Positions 11,584 through 24,237 are shown, numbered from the stretch's first letter. The stretch is 64,000 nt of DNA from Jacaranda mimosifolia (GCA_018894105.1 CM032119.1:15703246-15767245), one strand, 5' to 3'. Notes: generated by a model from the sequence alone, not told the origin. Numbers and translations are program-made.

Positions 11584-12130
11584 AAGCAAGTACATAAACA
11601 TGAAAAATAAGTACACAATATTAACAAATTAAGTACATAAAAGCAGTTCTGGAGTACATAACTGCCAAAACTGGGTACTTTTTCACTGATTCCAGGTATC
11701 ATTCTCAGCACATAAGGGATCAAATTCAAATTGGCCTAATCTAGCCATTGCGTGATCATAAGATCACGACATATTAGTCTTAGGACTCATATAGTCATAA
11801 TAAGTTTATTGGTTGGCGTCAGTAGGATTCATTTAGCTCCTGCATCAATGGTTTATACTACTCTGAATAAGAGCGCACAAGTGGTTGGATATAGGTGTTT
11901 GTATTCCAAACCATTTCTACATGTGCCTATCCAAACTATTTTTTCAACGAACCATGATTTTGTTGCATTAGGGTGTCTTATGTGTTGTTTAACATATAAA
12001 ATTTGGTTTCATCTTAGCCTTTGGAAAGCAAGTATATAAACACGAAAAATAAGTACACATCATTGGCAAACTAAGCACAGAAACACAGTTCTGGAGTACA
12101 TAATTGCTAATATTGAGTACTTTTTCTGAT
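11584..12130. repeat. Pair of 107-bp direct repeats rich in AAGTACATAA words
   Basis: Copy one (11584-11690) and copy two (12025-12130) share AAGCAAGTA-ATAAACA, GAAAAATAAGTACACA, CAGTTCTGGAGTACATAA and GAGTACTTTTTC-CTGAT type words in the same order. They are about 340 bp apart, between the Ulp1-type pseudogene and the mudrA-like fragment. The sequence between them shows no gene. Confidence 0.65.
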
Positions 12131-12923
12131 AAAATGAAAAATAAATCTAGATAATAGCTCTAATGTAAACCTTCCCAATAGTTAAAAATAATACTCGTTC
12201 ATGATTTCTTTCACATTAAAATGATAGTACAATATGTCCATATTTTAAAAAGTATACAACATAAGTAATTCTATAAAAATTCTCTGATTAAAATAAAATA
12301 TAGTACAAATGCTACAACTTAAATGTGCTCTAGAACGAACTTAGTAGCTACCATAAGCACGTGTACACTATCTATTTATAATCCATCTTGTTTTAAATCT
12401 GTCTTCTTCGCATCCTCTTTCCTAATTGAAAAGAAAAAAATTCAGTCAAAATATTATTTAATAAGTAATAACAAATGGTAATGCAAGTATAAATATACAA
12501 CTGTAAACAAATTTGTCGTTGTATCAATTTTCACTAAATGGTAGGAAAGTGACTTTTACTCAATAGAAGCATAAGCTTGCTTCCAAAATATTATATCATT
12601 TTGCAATGTGTTCTGTCATCTTATTCTACAACATACACAATTGATGTAAATCCAACTATGTAAATCAACAACATACAATTTATTATGATCTATCATCTCA
12701 AAACTCCTACAACTACTAATGTGCGATTGAGTAGAAGCATTGGAGTATCAGAGTGGAAGTACTAAATTGTACTAATCTAGCATGAATCAGTGGACTACTA
12801 AGTATGATAATATATTAATAAAGTATCTTATTAAGGAGGAAGAACATATAACAATCAGGTACTAATCTAAACATATTGGAAGTATAACGAAGAATTAATG
12901 CAATAAAAATATGAAGAAACTTA
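12131..12923. other. AT-rich interior of the presumed Mutator-like element
   Basis: No reading frame of note on either strand. On the minus strand this is where the remaining mudrA sequence would be expected, but no MULE transposase core or SWIM motif is visible, so the transposase is deleted or unrecognisable. Confidence 0.4.
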
Positions 12924-13254
12924 CTAATACATATAATAGATTTTCCTTCTACATCTTTCCAGTTCATTTTTTCGGACAACCATCATATCAACGAGGCCCA
13001 ATTTAAGCAAAATATGCAATTGAATCATATTCAAAACATCATTACCAGTTTCCAAAATGACATACATTTTATGATGTGAAGCAAAATATTGCAATTTATT
13101 GAGCTCAAAACTAATTCCAGGCTATTTTTTTCCCAATTTGAAATAATAATTCTATCAAACTCATACCTTCATAAATTGACAAAATATAGAGTTCTTCATT
13201 ATACACACAATTTCCAAACAGCTGAGTTTTAGCATTTGGGCTACTCGAAGACAT
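12924..13254 (-). pseudogene. mudrA-like N-terminal fragment (MULE transposase)
   Basis: A start codon at 13252-13254 (-) opens MSSSSPNAKTQLFGNCVYNE and runs to a TAG after KKIAWN. A different frame then continues FELNKLQYFASHHKMYVILE and MIQLHILLKLGLVDMMVV to a stop at 12924-12926. The pattern resembles the N-terminal region of plant MULE transposases, ahead of the missing catalytic core. A C-rich leader with CTCCCCC and TTCTTC tracts lies upstream on the same strand (to about 13500). The opposite orientation to the Ulp1-type gene suggests the two genes converge within one element. The family call is from memory of such N-termini and is uncertain. Confidence 0.4.
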
Positions 13255-14010
13255 TTTTATTACACTCAAATTCACGAATTCTTACCTTCTTCCACACGCA
13301 ATTGATAGACTCCACCCCAAAATAAAGTGGCAATAAATGGAGACAAAGTAGGCCTACTTCTTGCTAGTATGTTGTAGACGATTGTAGAAGATGAAAAAAA
13401 AAAGAGGAGAAAGAAGCTTCTTCCGCTGTGGGAAGATGAACAGAAAACAGACGAGAGGGGGGAGAGGGGGAGGGGGATGGGTCAGTAGGGTTTAGGAAAT
13501 AAGGAAAGAAAAAAAACACAAAAAAAAACCCTATTTAACTAAGGCCATTTCAGTCATTTTAAGTGGGTGGGGAGTGAAGTTAAAATTGCAACTTTGCATG
13601 GGGAGTCCAAACTAAGAAATACATCGGTGGGGACTGAATGCTAAAGTGAAAGTGGGTTTGGGGATTTATAAATAAGTTGCCCTTTAAATTTTTAGGTATG
13701 AAAATCTATTACCAATTAAATATTTATTTATTTTTATAATTATAAATTCTAAATGTGATCTAGAATATAACAAGTTTGTGATTTTATATATAATTTAAAT
13801 GTTTATTTTTAATTATTTGAATTTTTCTTTAAAATTTATAAAGGGAGAAGAAAAATATATAAAAAATTAATATTAAAAATATTTATATACAAGAAATTGA
13901 TATCCGAAGTATTTATTTTTATTTTTAAAATTTAAAAGTACAAATCTTGTTAGTAATAACTTAACATTTATAAGTCAATTATATACTAATTTAATAGAAT
14001 AAGTATAAAT
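13255..14010. other. Leader of the mudrA-like gene and AT-rich flank
   Basis: 13255-13510 reads on the minus strand as a pyrimidine-rich 5' leader with CCCTCCCCC tracts. 13540-13690 may be the element end, with repeated GTGGGGAGTGAAG / GTGGGGACTGAATG words. 13700-14010 is plain AT-rich DNA. Confidence 0.4.
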
Positions 14011-14314
14011 GTAGCACCCCGACCAGGAGGTGTCTGCTCCTGTCCGAGGTGCTACCCACTTTATATCATGAGTTTTTTGAATAACAGACAATACATTTCT
14101 CAAAATCAAAGTGTTTAATTTCAACAAGCAACATCCATAAGAGGTTCAACTATGAACCAAAATGTCATGAATCACACTTAGCATTTCTACCAGCCTCATT
14201 ACCTCATGTGTCGCATGGACTAGTGTATCTTCATCACTCGTTCTTATTTGGGGGTAAAGAACGAAAAATAACAATAAAATAACATAAGTCTGAGTGACTT
14301 AGAGAGATAGTTTA
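14011..14314 (-). mobile_element. Inverted 3' fragment of a related gypsy LTR
   Basis: On the minus strand this stretch ends GGTCGGGGTGCTACA at 14011, the same kind of terminus as the LTR ends at 16513 and 22838 (GGGGTGCTACA). It also has the GTAGCACCTCG word found near the LTR end at 30150. Upstream bases do not align with either neighbouring LTR, so it comes from a third, related family. It joins the plus-strand LTR directly at about 14315. Confidence 0.6.
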
Positions 14315-16513
14315 GCGGCGGCGGTTAGAATACAGTTTTCTCCCCTCGATGCGATGATCGCAACAGTGTAATTGGTTTGTGATTCTGGCGCCTCGATAGC
14401 AGGATCTTGGGTAAAGGAAAGGGAGTTGGATTTATATGTTTATGTATATGTATATACATGCAATGTATCGTTCTTTCCATTGGATGTTGTAATATGCCAA
14501 GAATGAAGAGTTGAGATATGATATGGAATATTTTTCCCCATGCATAGACTAGTGTGTAGCTAGTAGGCTCGAATATGCATTATTTTAGGTAATGTTAGGA
14601 TTAATGGAGTTGATTAAGTGATTAATCAATGATTTGATGAAATTGGAACTCGAGAATTGATAATTGGGTAATTTGAGATGATATGGGACTAGGAATTGGT
14701 ATATGCATGTGCCAGTATAAATTTGGTAAACTTGGGTTTTATTATTTTATGAAATGTTGGGAATTATCAAGTTAATTGGAAGAGAAGACTCTAATTTTAT
14801 GATTTTGGGACCTAAATAGCAATAATTGGGTTATTAAGCTAACTGGCCTGATATTGTCGATTTAGGATATGATACGAGGTTAATTATATAAATAAAGATC
14901 GGGTTATGCCTTCTGTTAGTACCGTATTAATATTGGAAATAGCTCTCGATTTTAGAACAGTTAATAGTAAGATTGTAGTTATTGAAGGTTACAGAGGTTG
15001 AATAAAGATTTGATTGTGAATTTATTCCTTTGGTTAGGTGATAAAGGTGTAGATCCCATAGATCAGTAGACTGCTGGTTGTGGTTGCAGTTTTCTGAGGT
15101 TACGGAGGTGAAGGTCTGCCAATCTGGAACCTTTTCTAACTATCCGTTATTTGTGATCAGCCCCTCTATGTGGGTTTTCTGTTTCTGTACCGTACTCTAT
15201 AAGTTATTGCTTTCCCTTGTGTGAGATCTACCGATTGGTTCTTGCTTGTATGTGTTATTCCATGATATTGTTGAACCCGTTAGGTTCTGCTGATTTGATA
15301 TTTGTTCAAATTATTGTTATCATTGTTAATTGTTGAACTTTGTGAGGTTTTTCTGATCTGAAATTGCCTGATATGTTCCTGTTTCTTGAAAATGATCTTG
15401 ATATTTATGAAAATGATATTTGAAATGGTCTGGTAGACCTATTTGTGTCAAAAGTTCTTTTCAATTATTCATGTACCTTGTTTACTGGAATAGGCCTTGC
15501 TAGCCATTATTGGAAAATGTTTTGCCTTGTGAACGGCAAATCATGTAAAGTTTCGAAATGTTCATGTTATTGCTTGAAAAGTTGAATTGATATCTGTTGG
15601 CATTATATTGTGCAACCTATGGGGATACCCCTGGGAAGTTCAACCCGAAGGGACGCCACGGGAAGTTGGGCCCGGGGCTAGGTTTGGAAATACGGCCGGG
15701 CGGTACGAACCAACGGTGACAGTTATGTCGGCTAATACCACACACGATCCTGACTTATAGGTAGCTGGAGGTAGCGAACTGTGAGTGGCGGGATCTGGCA
15801 TGCGGTCGACCATGCCAATAAAAGAAAGTCATTACTTGCTGAGCTGAGTGCTCGAGCAATGGAGCGATAACGAAATCTTATTTATACTGTACCGACGTCC
15901 AGTACTAGCAACTATACATTGATCTGGGAGTAATAATGATGGAATGACCAACAGTCTAATGTAATTGATATCATGTATACTTTGCATAATGTTGTTTCAT
16001 GTTGAAACTTTTATTGTTATCGAACTATCTTTGTTTGTTGCCTATTATTTTCTTTTGAATCCTGTCATTTTCTTTTCTCTCACTAAGTCCTTAAGACCTA
16101 CCGGTTTGTTGTTATTTCTCTTCAGACAGGTCAACTGAGAAGTAGAGGCATGTTTTAGACGAGAGTGATTTTGTAATAGATTAGGTGCTGCTGTTGTTCA
16201 TATAAGTCACCTGATCAAGACAACTACTTGAAGAGTGTTATGAGAATGTTTGTATAAAACTTAAGATACTGGATATATACGTATTTTATGTTATGAAGTG
16301 ATCTTTTGGGATAAATGAATTATTTTTCGTTGAGTTGGATTATGATACTTGGGTTGTATATATTATGCTTTATGGAATGATCTTTTAGATTTGTGTGACT
16401 GTTTTACCTTCGAGATGGTTAAATCATAGGTTTCATAGTTATTATTTGAATTGTATTTAAGATTGAATTGGTGGTGCCTCAACTTGGGTGCTGTCTCGAG
16501 AAGGGGTGCTACA
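14315..16513 (+). mobile_element. 5' LTR (truncated) of a Ty3/gypsy element
   Basis: Collinear and highly similar to 20617-22838, ending AAGGGGTGCTACA. The first ~850 bp of the full LTR, compared with the 3' copy, are missing, including the TGTAACACCC start. Relative to this copy, the 3' LTR carries an extra repeat of about 27 bp at 21515-21560. A GC-rich patch at 15610-15720 (GGGAAGTTGGGCCCGGGG) is shared with the 3' LTR. Confidence 0.85.
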
Positions 16514-16516
16514 AGG

Positions 16517-16528
16517 TGGTATAGTGCC
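16517..16528 (+). promoter_or_regulatory. Primer binding site for initiator Met-tRNA (diverged)
   Basis: TGGTATAGTGCC lies three bases inside the 5' LTR end. The standard plant PBS is TGGTATCAGAGC, so this is a degenerate copy in the right position. Confidence 0.65.
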
Positions 16529-18961
16529 TAGGTTATCAATGACCTACGTATGGAATATTATTGGAATTCATAGCTAACCTTCTATTTAGGTTAGTTGGGA
16601 TCTGAACTCTGAGTGTTTGGTGTATATTGAAAGGTTTCATAGGACCCAAGCGAATTCGGAATGGATTTAAATAGTCTGGTGTTAATGAAACGAATTTTGT
16701 GATTTCTGTATTGAGGGATGGCTGATAATCATAGGAAAGGAGCCTATAGATGAAGGGAGCAAGGAATCTCTAGTGGAAGGGATTGAGGTTTAGAATAGGA
16801 GAAAGCGAGCTTGCTAAGGATATGTTGGACACTTGAGGATATGTTACGCGATCAGCATGAGTCGCTCATGCCAAGCCGAGCAGAGTCGACCATTTGAAAT
16901 CGATATTTAGTTCTAAGGGCTACCTTGTAGGGAAGCTTATGAAAAATATTGAACGAGAAGGAGAACGGGTTAGGATAACAAAGGCTCAAGTACCGGGACT
17001 TCGTGCCATACGAGTCCAAATGGGGAAAGATTTGGAGGAGAACTCAGATGATGAGTAAAGATCATTCTAAGAAGGTACGTGCTGTCAAAAGGTGATTACC
17101 TTGGTGTGAATGAATTCCTATCAATTGCTTACAGATGAAAGTTTCATTATGTGGGTATGTAGGAAAAGGATTATTGCGAGTAGCAGTACCTATAAGAAAT
17201 ATATGAGTATTAGGACTGAGTGACGTTTTGGTATACGAGAAATCAAAATCTGATAGTGTGTCTAAAGGTAAAGGATGACATGATGAAAAGATAAATATGA
17301 TATGTAGAATACCGTCAATAAAAATAGTATCTGAAGCACATGTACAGTTATGGCATGGATGGTATCATTATGTTGACAAGAGATATGAAGATAGGAATTG
17401 AGACCTGGGTTATAGAAATTAAGAAATAATCAATGATGAAAGGATACGTTTTCAAGACAACTAGTGTACGATCCAGTAATCTAAGAATGTCAAGCATGGG
17501 GCTCTTTGAATTGCGAAAAGGTGAAATCTAGGGAAATAACTCATGTTTAGACATACTTGTGAGATTTTAGAATTATAAGTTGAAGATTTTCCTGAACAAA
17601 AGTCATATTGGATGATTTGAAAGGTTATATAGATAGATTAATATTGGATAAATTTGTGTGGTATAAACTTAGTGTAGTGGAAGGACGTATCTTATAACCC
17701 TATTAATGAGCAGATAAGGTTAGTAATCTTGGGAATACAACAAAAACCACATGAAGGACAACTACAAGGAATCTCTAGAGTTTCACCCTCTTTCGATCAC
17801 CGAAAAGATCAAATAAGTAAAATGTAAGGATTTGGACTAAGGATTGACATTTGGAGTATCAAGTAACTTGATGACTAAAAGAAATAAGTATCTACTTATT
17901 TTTCTTCAGAGGCATCTTGCATCACCAATAAGAATTGGTAAAATAGTAGTAAGAGCTCGACAAAACCCATCAAGTTGAGAAGTTGAGATATCATTTCTTT
18001 ATAAGCTATATAACATAATGTACTTGTTTGGGGTGATTAGAATCGAAGTTAAGGAAAGGATACTACTGAATGGGAAACTCAAGGAGAATGTGGGCCAAGA
18101 ATTGCCCTTTTAATTGCAATATATACATTGTGAATTAAGATAATGTTTTGGGATTGATTATAAGGATCTTGATTGGGACTTTTAAATCTCTTAAGAATTG
18201 AGAAACAAGCCATATTATATATATGTTTAGGCTATGATCTTGTGAACATCAAGGAAACGATTCTATCAAGGTTATAGACAATTAAGCATGACCAAAAAGT
18301 ATATCATACAAAAGTTATTAGGGTTCTCCAATTGATATTAATAGTGTATTCAGGTTTTGTCCAAATCATTAAGTGCATTGGTGAAAACAATTAAGGAAAT
18401 GCTCAGTACATGTATGCTTTGTAAAGGAAACTTGGTATATAAGAATAATCATCCATGTTTATGGGAAACTTAAGTCAAAGGATAAACCATTGTGCTTATG
18501 TTCAGGATTATTGAAATGGTGATTGCTTAAAAGAAGTAGAGATATCATTTAAGAGTTAAAAAGAGAAATTCTTACTGATTGTGTATATAATGGTAAATAT
18601 GCTTTGGGTTAACCTAAGATTAACAAATGCTTTGGGTTTGAAATGAAATTAAATCTTCAGTGGTTGGTGGAATAAGTAAAGGATAAATATAAATATCACG
18701 ACGGTAGGAGGAAACAACTGGTCAAGAGTAATGTATAAGTTTTGAACTTAAAGAGCAACAAATGGGTTGTTTGCAATTATATTTAGTATGTTCAGTTCTG
18801 TGAACTGGTAGCTAACTATTTAGGAAGGTATGCTTTGTTATGAAGGCTAGCATGTTAAGTTTGAATCTGACTACTACTCCTTAACATAAATATCATGTAA
18901 GTATGAACTTGTGGTGTTGCTAGTTGGTTGATGCACATTTAGCAAGTGCAGATTTTGAGTA
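16529..18961 (+). other. Decayed internal region of the gypsy element (gag to RT)
   Basis: By position this should encode gag, protease and most of reverse transcriptase. No open frame of useful length remains and I cannot point to zinc knuckle, DTG protease or YVDD motifs. Purine-rich text with scattered stops fits an old coding region broken by many substitutions and deletions. Confidence 0.45.
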
Positions 18962-19655
18962 AAGAAAGTGGCTTTTCTTAGGCATGTCATATCCCAGGAT
19001 GGGGTAGAGGTTGATTCCTCTAGGATAGAGGCAGTAGTCAACTGGAAGAGATCGAAAAAATATGATAAAAGTTTGTAGTTTTCTGTGACTTTTCAGCTAA
19101 TACCAAAGATTTGTGCAGGACTCTTCCAAAATAGCTGACACATTGACTAAGTTAACTCAAAAAGGTCAACCATTTGACTGGAATAAGGATTTGAGCGTGA
19201 GACAGTGCTGATGGATGGAAATTTTGGAAGACTACAATTTCTCCATCACCTATCACCTGAAAAGGCAAATGTAGTGACCAATGCCTGGAGTCGAAAGGGC
19301 TAGATAGTTCACTTACGGGAAACAGAAGCATTAGAAAGCTTAAGAATGGGTGTTGTGTTGAAATCAATACAGCGAGTGGGATTGCAGAAATAAGTGCAGT
19401 CTAAATTACAAGATGAAATGCGGCAAGCCCCAAGCCAAGGATATATAGATGTTGAAACAAAAGGAAAAGTTGGAAGTTCTAGAGATCTGAGTTTAAAATC
19501 AAAATCAAGGTGTTCTTCTGTTCCGTACGAAAATAAGTGTGCCAGAAGAAGTGGAAGAAAGATTGTTAGATGAGGCACATAGGTCAAGAGATACGATGCA
19601 TTCGAGAGGCATGAAAAATGCATCGAGATTGGAAGGAGCAATGCTAGTGGAATTT
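18962..19655 (+). pseudogene. Ty3/gypsy pol fragment: RT end, RNase H edges, integrase zinc-binding region
   Basis: Visible in order: KKVAFLRHVISQDGVEVDSS (end of RT, family form FLGHVVS-DGV-VDP), then SKIADTLTKLTQKGQPFDW (RT-RNase H connection), then EDYNFSITYHLKR and VVTNAWSRK (family form DY-F-I-YHPGKANVVADALSRK). Next come LLDEAHRSR and MHSRGMKNASRLE, like the integrase zinc-binding region (EAHRSRY-IHPG-TKMYRD). The RNase H core between the second and third blocks is missing (roughly 150 residues), and the integrase catalytic core is absent. Frames change between blocks. The order fits the 5'-LTR-pol-3'-LTR polarity on the plus strand. Confidence 0.75.
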
Positions 19656-19747
19656 AGTGAAGAGAAGAGATAGATTTACTAATTGAATCTACTTATTTTT
19701 TGCTAGTTGGAACAGTACTCAGATCAGTATCTGGGGACTAGATTCTC

Positions 19748-19762
19748 TTAAAGGGGGAGAAT
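19748..19762 (+). other. Polypurine tract of the gypsy element
   Basis: TTAAAGGGGGAGAAT lies immediately before the TGTAACACCC start of the 3' LTR, as expected for the plus-strand primer site. A matching layout (CTAAGGGGGTAGGAT) precedes the LTR at 26632. Confidence 0.8.
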
Positions 19763-22700
19763 TGTAACACCCTTGAAATTTGGTATTTTGAAAAATAAGA
19801 ATTTAGAAATTTAGATTTTAATTGGTATGATTTTAGGGATCGAAAAAGAATAAAAATGACTTAATTGCAAAAATTTTGAAAGTTTGGGGGTCAAAATAGA
19901 ATTTTGGAAGACTTGATTTGACCACATTTTGAGAATTTTTGTGGATTTGCATGGAATTTCTTTTGGTCAAAAGGGCCTAAATGAAGTACTATATTAATAT
20001 GGGACCAAAAAGAGAAGTTTTGAAGTGTCAGAGGACCTAACTAAAGATCTTATTTAAGTTTTACGGTAAAACTGCAATTTTCAAAAATTGCATTTTAAAG
20101 TTTTGGTCAACTTCTCCTTCTTCCTCATTTTTCATTTTTCATTCTTCTCTTCCCCACCTCCAGCAACTTTCTCCGATAGATAATAAAACCTTGACCTACC
20201 ATTGTGTTCCTCTCTGAACAAGGAACACAACCATACCACTTTCACCCAAAACCCACCAGCATAGCGACCGAAATTTGAGATTGAAAACTTAGGCTCGGCG
20301 GAGGTTGATGGGTTTTCCGTTCCGGCGACCAACCTGAGTTTTAAGTAGTAGGATTTGTAGTTCTCAACTCAATGAATGTTTTGGTACCTTTGGTTTTCAG
20401 TTTGGTGTGGTGGTGGAGGAGGAGGAAGAGGAGGAGGAATTAAGCTTAAACCGAACGGTGGCGTGAGGTGGCGCATGTCGATCGGAGCTCAAACTGAAGG
20501 GAAAATCAACGACGATTGGGGAAATTAATTGAGGGGTTGTGTTTATTGAGTTGAAATGCTTATTTTGGTGGTGGGTTGAGTCAATTTCGGTGGTGGAGCA
20601 CGGCGGCGAACGGCGATGCGGCGGCAGTCAGAATACAGTCTTCTCCCCTCAATGCGACGATCGCAACGGTGTAAATGGTTTGTGATTCCGGTGCTTCGAT
20701 AGCAGGATCTTGGGTAAAGGAAAGGGAGTTGGATTTATATGTTTATATATATGTGTATACATGCACTGTATCGTTCTTTCCATTGGATGTTGTAATATGC
20801 CAAGAATGAAGAGTTGAGATAAGATATGGAATATTTTTCCCCATGCATGGACTAGTGTATGGCTAGTGGGCCCAAATTTATATTATTTTAGGTAATGTTA
20901 GGATTAATGGAGTTGATTAAGTGATTAATCTATGATTTTATGAAATTGGAACTCGAGAATTGATAATTGGGTAATTTGAGATAATGCGGGACTAGGACTT
21001 GGTATATGCATGTGCCAGTACAAATTTGGTAAACTTGGGTTTTATTATTTTATGAAATGTTGGGAATTATCAAGTTAATTGGAAGAGAAAACTCTAATTT
21101 TATGATTTTGGGACCTAAATAGCAATAATTGGGTTATTAAGCTAATTGGCCTATTATTGTCGATTTAGGATATGATACGAGGTTAATTATATAAATAAGG
21201 ATCAAGTTATGCCTTCTGTTAGTACCGTGTTAATATTGGATAATAGCTCTCGATTTTAGAATAGTTAATAGTAAGATTGTAGTTATTGAAGGTTACCAAG
21301 GTTGAACAAAGATTTGATTGCGAATTTATTCCTTTGGTTAGGTGACAAAGGAGTAGATCACATAAATCAGTAGACTGCTGGTTGTGGTTGCAGTTTTCTG
21401 AGGTTACGGAGGTGAGGGTCTGCCAATCTGGCACCTTTTCTAACTATTTATTATTTGTGATCAGCCCCCCTATGTGGGTTTTCTGTTTCTGCACCATACT
21501 CTATAAGTTATTGCTTTCCCCTATGTGGGATCTATTGCTTTCCCTTGTGTGAGATCTACCGATTGGTTCTTGCTTGTATGTGTTATTCCATGATATTGTT
21601 GAACCCGTTATGTTATGCTGATTTGATATTTGTTCAAATTATTGTTATCGTTGTTAATTGTTGAACCTTGTGAGGTTTTTCTGATTTGAAATTGCCTGAT
21701 ATGTTTCCGTTTCTTGAAAATGATCTTGATATTTATGAAAATGATATTTGAAATGGTCTGGTAGACCTATTTGTGTCAAAAGTTCTTTTCAATTATTCAT
21801 GTACCTTGTTTACTGGAATAGGCCTTGCTAGCCATTATTGGAAAATGTTTTGCCTTGTGTACGGCAAATCATGTAAAGTTTTGAAATGTTCATGTTATTG
21901 CTTGAAAAGTTGAATTAATATATGTTGGCATTATATCGTGCAACCCACGAGGATGCCCTTGGGAAGTTCAACCTGGAGGGACGCTACGGGAAGTTGGGCC
22001 CGAGGCTAGGTTCGGAAAGACGGCCGGGCGGTACGGACCGACGGTGACAGGTCTGCCGACTAGTACCACACACGATCCTGACTTACAGGTAGCTGGAGGT
22101 AGTGAATTGTGAGTGGCGGAATTTGGCAAGCGGTCAACCATGCCAATAAAAGAAAGTTATTACCTACCAAGTTGAGTGCTCGAGCAATAGAGCGATAAGG
22201 AAATCTTGTTTATAGTGTACCGACGTCTGGTACTAGCAACTATACATTGATCTGGGAGTAATAAGTATGGAACGTCCAACAGTCTAATATAATTGATATC
22301 ATTTGTACTTTGCATAATGTTGATTCACGTTGAAACTTTTATTGTTATCGAACTGTCTTTGTTTGTTGCCTATCATTTTCTTTTGAATCATGTCATTTTC
22401 TTTTCCCTCACCAAGTCCTTAGGACTTACCCCCATGTTGTTATTTGTTTTCAGACAAGTTAAACTGAGAAGCAGAGGCATATTTTAAACGAGAGTGATTT
22501 TGTAATAGATTAGGTGTTGTTTTTGTTCATATAAGTCACCTGATCAAGACAACTACTTGAAGAGTGTTATGAGAATGTTTGAAAGTTAAGATACTGGATA
22601 TGTACGTATTTTATGTTATGAAGTGATCTTTTGGGATAAATGAATTATTTTCCACTAAGTTGGATTCTGATACTTGGGTTGTATATATTATGCTTTATGG

Positions 22701-22838
22701 AATGATCTTTTGGATTAGTGTGACTGTTTTGCCTTTGAGATGGTTAAATTATAGGTTTCATAGTTATTATTTGAACTGTATTTAAGATTGAATTGGTGGC
22801 GCCTCAACTTGGGTGTTGTCCCGAGAGGGGGTGCTACA
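19763..22838 (+). mobile_element. 3' LTR (3.08 kb) of the Ty3/gypsy element
   Basis: Begins TGTAACACCCTTGAAATTTG after the polypurine tract and ends GAGGGGGTGCTACA. The last 2.2 kb match the 5' LTR. Its start is clearly related to the LTR at 26632 (TGTAACACCCCTAAATTTTG). The base after the element, ATAAT, differs by one from ATAAA before 14011, so a 5-bp target duplication of the whole composite is possible but unproven. A minus-strand-like GGCGAGGTTGAT patch near 20290 and other short ORFs in it are not genes. Confidence 0.85.
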
Positions 22839-23323
22839 ATAATTAAATAAATACACATGGCAATTATTGAGAGGAAGACCTAATGTTAAATCTTTCTATG
22901 TGATCTTTTTTTAGACAATTTCTTTTCTTAAATTTCCCCTATCCTTTTAATTCTTATTCTTTTACTTATCAAAATCCTATCTCATTCATTTTTTTTCAAT
23001 ATTAATCACTAAATAATATTAGTGTTAGTTCTCTTTTACTATAAATCAAGGTTTTATTTCTTAAATTTTTTTTCTGAAATAAAATTGGCTAATTATGCTA
23101 TCAATTGAAAAAGAATGTTAGATAAAATTAATTATAAAAGTATAATTTATAATTTTGCATCTCAAAAATGTCAGAGAATAAAATTTAGATAATAATGTTT
23201 TATACGAGAAGTTCTTTTTTTATAAAATATGAAATGATTACTAAAAAAGACATGTGTATTAAAAAATTAATTTTTATATTTCGCCTTAAGCCTTCATTTT
23301 TATTGAGATTGACCTGCATAAAT
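22839..23323. other. AT-rich DNA, no feature seen
   Basis: Very AT-rich, with stops in all frames and no visible repeat structure. Confidence 0.6.
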
Positions 23324-23720
23324 ATGTACATGTTTTATCATAAATAGCAATATAAGCTTTATTACAAATTTACAATTATCTTAATAAATAATATAAAATT
23401 TAAAACATACAATTAGTTTTATTAGAAAATGTTAATATAATAATGAACATTATTAATACATATGATATGTACTTGTTTTATCATAAATAGAAATATAAGC
23501 TTTATTACAAATTTACAATTATCTTAATAAATAATATAAAATTTAAAACATGCAGTTAGTTTTATTAGAAAATGTTAATATAATAATGAACAATACATAT
23601 GATAAGTACATGTTTTTATCATAAATAGCAATATAAGATTTATTACAAATTTACAATTATCTTAATAAATAATATAAAATTTAAAACATACGACTAGTTT
23701 TATAAAAATTAATAATTTTT
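23324..23720. repeat. Tandem repeat of about 140 bp, nearly three copies
   Basis: Units start at 23324, 23466 and 23604 with (A)TGTAC-TGTTTTATCATAA. They share TTACAAATTTACAATTATCT and AAATAATATAAAATTTAAAA at matching offsets. The first two copies are 142 and 138 bp; the third decays after about 115 bp. Confidence 0.9.
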
Positions 23721-23832
23721 TAGTAAATTGTATAATTATAAAACATATGATTACTTTATAAAAAATAGTTATTATAATAATTAACATGTCATTGATTTTT
23801 TTTGGATTATTTTTTTATATTTAATAATATTA

Positions 23833-24237
23833 ACTCAATACGGATATATAGGAGCAACATCAATATTATTTAATATTTTATATTTTAATTTCAAAATTAC
23901 ATTATTATTTATCACTTTACGTGTATAATATATGCAATTTAAATTGATTAATGCATATTTTTTAAATCTAATTGTCCAATGTATTCATCACATGCTTATA
24001 AGTTCACTTTTATATTCTAATGTGCAAAAATATACATTATATGTGAGTGTTGGCATATATCTGAGAAGCTCATGCTCAAGCTTGAGCTCAATCATGGTTC
24101 GATGTCCAATGAGCTCATCGAGTTCGAGCTCAAGCTCAAATATTTTATAGACGAACCGATCTTGAGTTTGAAATTTTGCCAAACTCGACTCGAGCTTGAT
24201 TTATTTACAACCTTAGTCCAAGAGCTATGAGGTATGT
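23833..24237. repeat. Dispersed repeat with GAGCTCGAGCT core, copy 1
   Basis: Aligns along its length with 33243-33722, from CTCAATA-GGATATATAG to GAGCTATGAGGTATGTT. The right half is dense in AAGCTTGAGCTC, GAGTTCGAGCTC and ACTCGACTCGAGC words, the subterminal pattern of several small plant DNA transposons. No reading frame is credible. Confidence 0.8.
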
